Assembly: GCA_020848055.1 (NCBI GenBank)
Contig: JADLBB010000160.1
Coordinates: forward strand, 1 to 7,066
DNA length: 7,066 nucleotides
From: Chloroflexota bacterium
Lineage (GTDB): Bacteria; Chloroflexota; Limnocylindria; QHBO01
Direction: 5' to 3'
Made by a program: the position numbers and the translations under genes. Of the stretch, positions 1 through 6,717 are shown in pieces (position 1 is the stretch's first letter; the number at the start of each line of letters is the position of its first letter). Below the pieces are notes generated by a model that saw nothing but the letters and a program-made list of their open reading frames with translations, was not told the DNA's origin and did no database searches.

Positions 1-1311
<1,311 letters not shown>

Positions 1312-1315
1312 CCGC

Positions 1316-2203
1316 GTGCGGCGCTGGATGCGGGCCGCGCGCGAGTCGCTGGCCACGGTGTCCGACGACCCGGCGCGCTGGCTGCCCGGCGCGCTGGCCT
1401 GGACCGTGAGCGCCGGCTGGATCGCGCTGGTGGCCGGCGTGGCCCGCCCGCCAACCACCGCCGAACTGACGTTCCTCGGCGCGCGCTTCTACACCTCGGG
1501 CGCCTGGCCGTGGAACCTGGTCGGCCTGGTCGGGGTCCTGGCCGCGCTCGCGGCGCTGGCGGTTGTGCTGGCTGCGGCCGGCGAGACGGTGCTGGTGCGG
1601 GGCGCGCGTGCGACCGCGGCCGAGGTCCGTCGCACGGCGACCATCTCGGTCGCGTGCGGCCTGCCGCTCCTGCTGGCGGTGGGCATGCTGGCCTTCGGAG
1701 CTGCGACCGTGGCCGAGGCCGAATTCAACTCACCGTACGGCGAGGGCAGCCCCCTGCTGCGCATCGGCCTGCGGCTGGCTCCGCTGCTGGTCGGGACGCT
1801 GCTCATCGCGCTTGGGTGCCGCGCGTGGTGGGCCAGCGCGCTGCGGGACGCCCTGGCGGGCGTTCCGGTGGGCCGCGCCCTGGGTCGTGCGCCGAGCCGC
1901 CTCGTCCGCCACGCCGCGGCGGCCTCGCTGCAGTCGGCCGGCGGCCTCGCCGCCCGCATCGGCTCGATCGTGCTGGCGGCGCTGCTGCTTCGCGTGCTGT
2001 GGGCGCCGATCGACGATCGACTGGTGCACGGCGAGATCGGTCCCGCGCTGGTGCTGCTGCTGGTAGGCTTCGTGGCGATCTGGCTCTGCCTCGTGCTGGC
2101 CGGTGGCGCCCTGTGGGCCTGGGGGTCGCTGACCTGGACGCGAATCCTCGGCGAGCCGGAGGAGCGCATCGTTGACGCAGCCGAGAGGAGGGCAGGCGCA
2201 TGA
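1316..2203 (+). CDS. Six-TM integral membrane protein, unknown function
   Basis: I do not recognise this family. The 295-aa product has six hydrophobic segments, near residues 22-42, 65-89, 107-133, 149-173, 214-230 and 242-270. Charge distribution obeys the positive-inside rule: the N-terminus (RRWMRAARE) and the loops at 90-106 and 174-213 are rich in Arg, while the loops at 134-148 and 231-241 carry acidic residues. Both termini are therefore predicted cytoplasmic. No CxxC, Walker or catalytic motif is apparent. The alternating membrane segments with Arg-rich cytoplasmic loops vaguely resemble uncharacterised DUF4013 or GDPD-membrane-domain-like proteins, but that is a weak impression. The GTG start at 1316 lies 4 nt after the purB stop and lacks a clear Shine-Dalgarno; an ATG at 1328 is an alternative start. 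The stop overlaps the MgtC-like gene by ATGA. Confidence 0.8.
   Translation: MRRWMRAARESLATVSDDPARWLPGALAWTVSAGWIALVAGVARPPTTAELTFLGARFYTSGAWPWNLVGLVGVLAALAALAVVLAAAGETVLVRGARATAAEVRRTATISVACGLPLLLAVGMLAFGAATVAEAEFNSPYGEGSPLLRIGLRLAPLLVGTLLIALGCRAWWASALRDALAGVPVGRALGRAPSRLVRHAAAASLQSAGGLAARIGSIVLAALLLRVLWAPIDDRLVHGEIGPALVLLLVGFVAIWLCLVLAGGALWAWGSLTWTRILGEPEERIVDAAERRAGA
2186..2191 (+). promoter_or_regulatory. Ribosome binding site of the MgtC-like gene
   Basis: A perfect AGGAGG lies 8 nt before the ATG at 2200, inside the 3' end of the preceding membrane-protein gene. It fixes the start of the MgtC-like gene even though the two genes overlap by 4 nt. Confidence 0.8.
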
Positions 2204-2730
2204 CCGATCCACTCGCGGTCAACCCCACCCTCAGCGTCACGGTCCAGGTGGAGCTCGCGCTGCGTCTGACCGTGGGCCTTGTGCTCGGCGCCATCATCGG
2301 CTTCGAGCGTGAGCTGCATCGTCAGCCGGCCGGCTTCCGGACCCATAGCCTGGTCGCGCTGGGCGCCGCGCTGTTCGCCATCATCTCCGGCTATGGCTAC
2401 ACCGGCGACAACGCCGACCCGACCCGCATCGCTGCCCAGATCGTGTCCGGCATCGGCTTCCTGGGCGCCGGCACGATCCTGCAGTTCCGCGGCCACATCC
2501 GCGGCCTCACCACCGCCGCCAGCCTGTGGTCCGTGGCCGCGGTCGGGGCCGCCACCGGCACCGGCCTGTACGTGCTGGCCGTGCTGGGCACGGTCCTGAT
2601 CATCGTGGTCCTGTCGCTGCTGGACCGCGTCGAGGACTTCGCGCGGCAGAGGTACAACCTCGCTCCGCCCGGCTACAACGTCGATGACGACGAGGCATCC
2701 GAAGGACAGACGAAGGACATGTCACCATGA
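2200..2730 (+). CDS. MgtC/SapB family membrane protein (short form)
   Basis: This 176-aa protein carries the conserved MgtC/SapB core. The first motif, GAIIGFERELHRQPAGFRTH (30-49), contains the family GxxxGxER element. It is followed by QIVSGIGFLGAGTI (80-93) and GLTTAASLWSVAAVGAATG (102-120). About five TM segments are visible (roughly 18-35, 50-66, 78-95, 103-120, 122-141). The protein ends in a polar acidic tail (VDDDEASEGQ at 161-170) and lacks the C-terminal ACT-like domain of Salmonella MgtC. It therefore resembles the short YhiD/SapB type. In Salmonella, MgtC aids survival at low Mg2+ and has been reported to inhibit the F1Fo ATP synthase; short homologues are mostly uncharacterised, so transport or regulation here is unproven. 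It overlaps both neighbours by ATGA, suggesting coupling to purC translation. Confidence 0.93.
   Translation: MTDPLAVNPTLSVTVQVELALRLTVGLVLGAIIGFERELHRQPAGFRTHSLVALGAALFAIISGYGYTGDNADPTRIAAQIVSGIGFLGAGTILQFRGHIRGLTTAASLWSVAAVGAATGTGLYVLAVLGTVLIIVVLSLLDRVEDFARQRYNLAPPGYNVDDDEASEGQTKDMSP
2713..2717 (+). promoter_or_regulatory. Ribosome binding site of purC
   Basis: AAGGA sits 9 nt before the purC ATG at 2727, inside the end of the MgtC-like gene. It supports this start together with the ATGA overlap. Confidence 0.6.
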
Positions 2731-3611
2731 CCGCCACGCTCCGCGAGAGCCAGATCGATGGCCTGCGGCTCATTCACCGCGGCAAGGTGCGCGAGACCTA
2801 CGAGGTGGACGACCGACACCTGCTGCTGGTGGCAACCGACCGCCTGTCTGCGTTCGACGTGGTTTTCGACCAGCCGATCCCCGACAAGGGCGCCGTGCTC
2901 ACGCGCCTCTCGACCTGGTGGTTCACCCATCTGGCGAACCTGGGCCCGACCCACTTCGTCAGCGCCGATCCGGTCGACCTGCCCGAGCCGGCCCGCGCTC
3001 CCGAACTCGCCTCGCGCTCGATGCTCGTGCGCCGCGCCGAGCGCGTCGACGCCGAATGCGTCGTGCGCGGCTACCTGGCCGGCTCCGGCTGGTCGGAGTA
3101 CGGGCGTACCGGCGCCGTGTGCGGCCACCGGCTGCCGTCTGGCCTGCGCGAGGCCGAGCGCCTTCCCGAGCCGATCTTCACGCCCTCGACCAAGGCCGAG
3201 GTCGGCCACGACGAGAACATCAGCCGCTCTGCGCTGGCCGGCCTGGTCGGCGCCGACCTGGCGCGTGAGCTGGAAGTGCGCTCGATCGAGCTGTACCTGG
3301 CGGGCGCGCGCCGGGCGGCCGAGGTCGGCCTCATCCTGGCCGACACCAAGTTCGAGTTCGGGTTCATCGACGGCAAGCTGGCAGTCATCGACGAGGTCCT
3401 GACGCCCGACTCGAGCCGCTTCTGGGACGCCGAGCGCTACGCTCCGGGCTCCTCGCCGCAGAGCTTCGACAAGCAATACGTGCGCGACTTCGTTTCGGCC
3501 GTCGGCTGGAACAAGGAGCCGCCGGCGCCGACCCTGCCCGACGACGTCATCGCCGGCACGCGGGCGCGCTACGTCGCCGCCTACGAGCGCCTGACCGGGT
3601 CCGCCTGGTGA
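2727..3611 (+). CDS. purC: SAICAR synthetase (PurC), long form
   Basis: Phosphoribosylaminoimidazole-succinocarboxamide synthase joins CAIR and aspartate with ATP hydrolysis to form SAICAR, the substrate PurB then cleaves. The 294-aa length and extended C-terminus match the yeast ADE1-like long form rather than the roughly 240-aa Bacillus/E. coli form. Motifs are HRGKVRETYEV (17-27, ATP-binding glycine/lysine strand), ATDRLSAFDVV (36-46), VVRGYLAGSGWSEY (112-125), the family signature PIFTPSTKAEVGHDENIS (149-166) and LADTKFEFG (204-212), where Asp206 and Lys208 are conserved. RFWDAERY (231-238) lies in the C-terminal lobe. The start is set by the AAGGA site and by overlap with the preceding stop. 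The stop overlaps the GTG of purS. No defects are seen. Confidence 0.97.
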   Translation: MTATLRESQIDGLRLIHRGKVRETYEVDDRHLLLVATDRLSAFDVVFDQPIPDKGAVLTRLSTWWFTHLANLGPTHFVSADPVDLPEPARAPELASRSMLVRRAERVDAECVVRGYLAGSGWSEYGRTGAVCGHRLPSGLREAERLPEPIFTPSTKAEVGHDENISRSALAGLVGADLARELEVRSIELYLAGARRAAEVGLILADTKFEFGFIDGKLAVIDEVLTPDSSRFWDAERYAPGSSPQSFDKQYVRDFVSAVGWNKEPPAPTLPDDVIAGTRARYVAAYERLTGSAW

Positions 3612-3892
3612 CGCGCTGGACGGCGGAGGTCCGCGTCACGCTGCGCCACGGCATCGCCGACCCCGAGGGCCTGTCCATCGCCGACGCGCTGCGCGCGCTG
3701 GGCCACGCCGGCGTGGAAGAGGTGCGCAGTGGCAAGTTGATCAGGGTCGTGTTCTCGGCCGACGATCGGGCCGCGGCCGAGGCCGAGGTGAGCGAGATGT
3801 GCCGCCGGCTGCTGGCCAACCCGGTCATGGAGGATGCCAGCTGGGATCTCGGGACGGAGCCGGAGGCGGTCGCCATCGGGTCCGGCGGATGA
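3608..3892 (+). CDS. purS: FGAM synthetase subunit PurS
   Basis: Small structural subunit of the three-part formylglycinamidine ribonucleotide synthetase. PurS dimers bridge PurQ and PurL and are thought to help channel ammonia. The 94-aa product is slightly longer than the usual 80-85 because of a short acidic/Gly C-terminal tail. Family landmarks are a beta-strand start EVRVTLRHGIADPEG (7-21), an ALRALG helix (27-32), EVRSGKLIRVVF (38-49) and the conserved helix end LLANPVMED (68-76). It begins with GTG overlapping the purC stop as GTGA and has no visible Shine-Dalgarno, so translation probably depends on coupling to purC. Its stop overlaps the purQ ATG. Confidence 0.95.
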   Translation: MTRWTAEVRVTLRHGIADPEGLSIADALRALGHAGVEEVRSGKLIRVVFSADDRAAAEAEVSEMCRRLLANPVMEDASWDLGTEPEAVAIGSGG

Positions 3893-4635
3893 CGATCACC
3901 CGCGCCCGTCCGCGCGTCGCAGTGGCCGTCTTTCCCGGCACCTGGAGCGAGCGCGACTTCGCCCACGTGGCGAGCGAGGTGCTCGACTGGGCGGTGCACC
4001 TGGTCTGGCACACCGAGGTCGAGCTCGGCGGACCCGATGCGGTCGTCCTGCCCGGTGGATTCGCACATGGCGACCACCTGCGTACCGGCGCCATCGCTCG
4101 ATTCAGTCCGATCATGCGCTCGGTGGAGGCGTTTGCCGCCTCCGGTGGGCCGGTCATCGGGTCCTGCAACGGCTTCCAGATCCTGACCGAGGCCGGGATG
4201 CTGCCCGGTGCCCTGATGCGCAACGATCACCTCGAGTTCCGCTGCGACTGGCAGGTACTGCGCGTCGAGGCGCCGGCATCGGCACCCGCCTGGCTCGGCG
4301 ACCTGTCCGAGGGCGAGCTCATCCGCCTGCCGATCAGTCACGGCGAGGGCCGCTACGTGGCCGACCCGCGGGTGCTCGACGATCTCGAGGTGAACCATCG
4401 GGTGGTCCTGCGCTATGCCGATGAGTCGGGCGCCGTGACGCCCGCGGCCAACCCGAACGGGTCGGAGCGCGGCATCGCCGGCATCGTCAATGCGACGGGC
4501 AACGTGCTCGGGCTCATGCCGCACCCGGAGCGAGCCGCCGAGGCGGAGATCGGCGGCACCGACGGCCTGCGCCTGTTCCGCTCGCTCGAGCGCTGGCTGC
4601 AGGCGAGGCCAGCGGCGGTCGAGCGTCGGCTATGA
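3889..4635 (+). CDS. purQ: FGAM synthetase glutaminase subunit PurQ
   Basis: Class I glutamine amidotransferase subunit that hydrolyses glutamine and passes ammonia to PurL for conversion of FGAR to FGAM. The chosen ATG at 3889 overlaps the purS stop and gives 248 aa beginning MTITRARPRVAVAVFPG, the expected family start. The open frame extends further upstream to 3799, but that part lies inside purS and is not homologous. The catalytic triad is visible: Cys93 in GSCNGFQIL, His212 and Glu214 in GLMPHPER. Other conserved blocks are LPGGFAHGDHLRTGAIARF (54-72), LPISHGEGRYVA (147-158) and NPNGS with IAGIVN (188-201). The N-terminal loop reads FPGTWSERD in place of the common PGSNCDxD, and the glycine-rich block has His60 and His63 where Tyr is usual. 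There is no nearby Shine-Dalgarno. PurL, its normal neighbour, is 2 kb downstream. Confidence 0.96.
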   Translation: MTITRARPRVAVAVFPGTWSERDFAHVASEVLDWAVHLVWHTEVELGGPDAVVLPGGFAHGDHLRTGAIARFSPIMRSVEAFAASGGPVIGSCNGFQILTEAGMLPGALMRNDHLEFRCDWQVLRVEAPASAPAWLGDLSEGELIRLPISHGEGRYVADPRVLDDLEVNHRVVLRYADESGAVTPAANPNGSERGIAGIVNATGNVLGLMPHPERAAEAEIGGTDGLRLFRSLERWLQARPAAVERRL

Positions 4636-4655
4636 TCGGCGCCATCGCCAAGATC
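4634..4655 (+). other. Possible hairpin just after purQ
   Basis: Right at the purQ stop, GATCGGCG (4634-4641) can pair with CGCC (4646-4649) and GATC (4652-4655) across a 4-nt loop, with a 2-nt bulge. No T-run follows, so it does not look like an intrinsic terminator. It could be incidental, or a weak processing or stability element between the purSQ half and the zinc-ribbon genes. It lies in the only intergenic gap longer than 10 bp (4636-4686). Confidence 0.25.
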
Positions 4656-4671
4656 GCCCAGATGCGGCCGC

Positions 4672-4677
4672 AGGAGG
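4672..4677 (+). promoter_or_regulatory. Ribosome binding site of the 450-aa zinc-ribbon gene
   Basis: A perfect AGGAGG lies 9 nt before the ATG at 4687. It identifies the start: the frame is open back to the purQ stop at 4633-4635 but has no other ATG, GTG or TTG before 4687. Confidence 0.85.
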
Positions 4678-4686
4678 CGCACCAGC

Positions 4687-6039
4687 ATGGAAGATTCCGA
4701 GCGCGACCCACGGGTCGGGTCTGAGCCTGAGGAACAGCTGCAGCCGGAGGCCGAGGCCCCGCTGGAGGCAGGCTCCGAGCCATGGGCTCACCCCGAGGCG
4801 CCATCCGAACCCGAGGTCACAATCCCTGCCGTGGCCGCGGACGCCACCAACGCGGCTGACGAGGTCTCGCCGCAGGTGTCGAACGCGGACATCGAGGGCT
4901 GGCCGAGCGAGCCTCCGGCGCCGGTGGAAGATTGGCCGACCGAGCCGCCCCTGGCCGGCGCCGCATCGGTCGAGGCATGGCCGACCGAGCCGCCCCTGGC
5001 CGGTCCGGCCGCCGCAGGAGAGTGGCCCACCCATCCGCCGTTGATGAGCGACGCGCCCGCACCACCGGCATCCGCGTCCCCCGACGTCCCGGCGCCCGTA
5101 CCTGACACCGCCCCGCCCGAGGCACCGATGCCGGGCGAGATAGAGGCGCATTCGGCATCCGCCCCGGGGGAGGCATCCGTACCGGTGGAGGAGTCTGACC
5201 GCGGATACCCGCGTGCCGAGGTCGCCGCCGAAGCCGAGCCGGTGGCCGCGCATGCCGTACCGCCGGTCATGCCGACCCCGGGGGGAGACGAGGCCGGCAC
5301 GGTCTGTCCGCGCTGCGGGACGCAGAACGCGCCCGGACTGTCGTTCTGCCGCAACTGCGGCCAGCGCCTCGTCGCCGCGGGCGTGGCCTCCACGCTGGAG
5401 CGACCCGTGGCGCCGGAGGGCACGATGGCCTGCCCGCGCTGCGGCACGCACAACCGGGCCGGCGTCTCGTTCTGCCAGAACTGCGGCGCCAACCTGCGCG
5501 GCAGCGCGCCGGGCTACGTCCCACCCGCCGTCGCCGGCGAATCGACCGCCGCGGTGGCACCGGCGGCCGGTGGTCGCGCCATCCTGGGCCCCATCGTCCT
5601 GCTGGTCGGGATCGTGGGCCTGGTGACCGGGTACCTCCTGCCGTTCGCCTTCGGCAGCGACTCGCTGTTCGAGCGCGCCTGGGGCGCCGGTGGCCACGGG
5701 ATCTCCATCTGGACGGCTCTGCCCGACGGCGGGCTGGCCGCGACCATCTACTTCGTGCTGGCGGCAGCCGTCCCGATCCTGGCGCTGCTGCTGGCGATCG
5801 GTGCCATCGCTGGCGCGGTCCGCGCCCGGCCCGGGCCGCTCCAGTTGATCGGGCTGTGGATCGCGCTGGTGTGGAGCGTGGCGCTTGCCGGCGGGTTCGT
5901 CCTCGTCGAGGTGCTTGGCAACTGGAGCGGCGGGGACATCGTGGGCCTGCTGCGCAACCTGTCGCCCGGCGGGATCATCCTGTTCCTGGCGTCGCTCATA
6001 GTCCTCATCGGTGCGCTGACCCGGTTCGGACGGAGCTGA
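4687..6039 (+). CDS. Double zinc-ribbon, four-TM membrane protein with Pro/Ala/Glu-rich N-terminus
   Basis: Function unknown. The 450-aa protein has three parts. Residues 1-205 are low-complexity and disordered-looking, rich in Pro, Ala and Glu, with four Trp-Pro repeats (W72, W83, W98, W113). Two tandem zinc ribbons follow: CPRCGTQNAPGLSFCRNCG (Cys207, 210, 221, 224) and CPRCGTHNRAGVSFCQNCG (Cys249, 252, 263, 266). After a linker come four hydrophobic segments, near 299-323, 350-378, 386-411 and 426-446, with a larger loop at 324-349 predicted outside. The disordered tail and ribbons would be cytoplasmic. No signal peptide or enzyme motif is seen. Short CxxC ribbons of this kind usually bind Zn2+ structurally or mediate protein contacts. 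The gene sits between purQ and purL in the same direction and is followed 3 nt later by another zinc-ribbon membrane gene. The DNA encoding the N-terminus contains direct repeats and is probably fast-evolving. Confidence 0.85.
   Translation: MEDSERDPRVGSEPEEQLQPEAEAPLEAGSEPWAHPEAPSEPEVTIPAVAADATNAADEVSPQVSNADIEGWPSEPPAPVEDWPTEPPLAGAASVEAWPTEPPLAGPAAAGEWPTHPPLMSDAPAPPASASPDVPAPVPDTAPPEAPMPGEIEAHSASAPGEASVPVEESDRGYPRAEVAAEAEPVAAHAVPPVMPTPGGDEAGTVCPRCGTQNAPGLSFCRNCGQRLVAAGVASTLERPVAPEGTMACPRCGTHNRAGVSFCQNCGANLRGSAPGYVPPAVAGESTAAVAPAAGGRAILGPIVLLVGIVGLVTGYLLPFAFGSDSLFERAWGAGGHGISIWTALPDGGLAATIYFVLAAAVPILALLLAIGAIAGAVRARPGPLQLIGLWIALVWSVALAGGFVLVEVLGNWSGGDIVGLLRNLSPGGIILFLASLIVLIGALTRFGRS
4933..5022 (+). 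repeat. Two tandem 45-bp units encoding WPTEPPLAG repeats
   Basis: Two adjacent 45-bp units (4933-4977 and 4978-5022) begin with an identical 26-bp stretch (4933-4958 and 4978-5003) encoding WPTEPPLAG. A diverged, shorter copy lies upstream (from 4900, WPSEPPAP) and a diverged copy downstream (from 5023, WPTHPPLM). The period is a multiple of three, so copy-number change keeps the frame open. Identity at silent sites suggests recent duplication of the middle pair. Confidence 0.85.
6032..6035 (+). promoter_or_regulatory. Ribosome binding site of the 221-aa zinc-ribbon gene
   Basis: GGAG lies 7 nt before the ATG at 6043, within the last codons of the preceding gene. It is modest but well placed, and the 3-nt intergenic gap suggests re-initiation as well. 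Confidence 0.5.
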
Positions 6040-6042
6040 GCC

Positions 6043-6708
6043 ATGATCAGCCGGTTCTGTCCGAACTGCGGCACAGAAGTGGATGAGACCGTGGTCTTCT
6101 GTCCGACCTGCGGACAGGGGATCGACCAGGCGGCCGAGACCCACATGCCGTCGGCGCCGGAATGGCCGGCGCCCGAGCGGCGCCAGATCCCTGGGCCGGA
6201 ACCGACCACCGTGCGCGTGGCGAGTCCGCCGATGCAGCGCGAGCGGTACGACGAGTCATCGGATGAGGCACCGTCATCTCCACCGCGACGGTCGTCCGCC
6301 GGTGATCGTAGGGCGTCTCGTCCCGCAGGATCCGAACCGGTCAACCTGCCCGTCACGCTGCCATCGACCCTGTCCGGCTGGCTGATCGGGGCCGGATCGG
6401 TGGCGGGCGCGCTCGGGGCGCTGCTGGCGCTGCTCAACAACAGCGCCCTGGCGAGCGAGTGGCTGCTGCTGCTGGCGCTGCTGGCCGTCGTCGCAAGTGT
6501 CTTCGCGGCCGCCGCCCTGCCCGTCATCTCGCACCAGCGGCTGGCCACCCTGGTCGTGGTTCTGGTCGCCTTCGGCATGGTGCTCGACCGCCTGCTGTCA
6601 GGCGGTGGCGGCGCGGCGACGCTGCTGCTGGTGATCGGTACCGGTGCCGCCGCCATCGGCGCCATGCTTGTCGAGCTCGGCCACGATCAGCCGCTCGGAG
6701 GCGCCTGA
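6043..6708 (+). CDS. Zinc-ribbon, four-TM membrane protein
   Basis: Function unknown. The 221-aa product opens with a single zinc ribbon, CPNCGTEVDETVVFCPTCG (Cys6, 9, 20, 23). A polar, Pro/Arg/Ser-rich linker of about 85 residues (27-110) follows, then four hydrophobic segments near 112-131, 138-160, 167-185 and 190-212. No signal peptide or catalytic motif is visible. With the ribbon at the extreme N-terminus and an even number of TM segments, both ends are predicted on the same side, most likely cytoplasmic, as zinc ribbons normally are. The order ribbon, disordered linker, four TMs repeats the plan of the preceding gene in shorter form, so the two may work together or be distant paralogues. 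It starts 3 nt after that gene and stops 9 nt before purL. Confidence 0.83.
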   Translation: MISRFCPNCGTEVDETVVFCPTCGQGIDQAAETHMPSAPEWPAPERRQIPGPEPTTVRVASPPMQRERYDESSDEAPSSPPRRSSAGDRRASRPAGSEPVNLPVTLPSTLSGWLIGAGSVAGALGALLALLNNSALASEWLLLLALLAVVASVFAAAALPVISHQRLATLVVVLVAFGMVLDRLLSGGGGAATLLLVIGTGAAAIGAMLVELGHDQPLGGA

Positions 6709-6717
6709 ATCGGCGAC

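Noticed and set aside
1489..2496. A 335-codon minus-strand frame opposite the six-TM and MgtC-like genes
   Set aside because: Its translation is Arg/Ala/Pro/Ser-rich without family features, while the plus strand encodes a clear MgtC/SapB protein and a membrane protein obeying the positive-inside rule.
3799..3888. Upstream extension of purQ to an ATG at 3799
   Set aside because: The extra 30 codons lie inside purS and do not resemble PurQ. The ATG at 3889 overlaps the purS stop and gives the standard N-terminus.
4636..4686. Intrinsic terminator between purQ and the zinc-ribbon gene
   Set aside because: A small bulged hairpin exists but no T-run follows it, and the genes continue on the same strand toward purL.
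4630..6144. A 504-codon open frame on the minus strand opposite the zinc-ribbon genes
   Set aside because: It is a GC-rich shadow: low-complexity Gly/Arg/Asp-rich translation with no recognisable domain, fully overlapping a sense gene that has clear CxxC motifs, TM helices and an AGGAGG.
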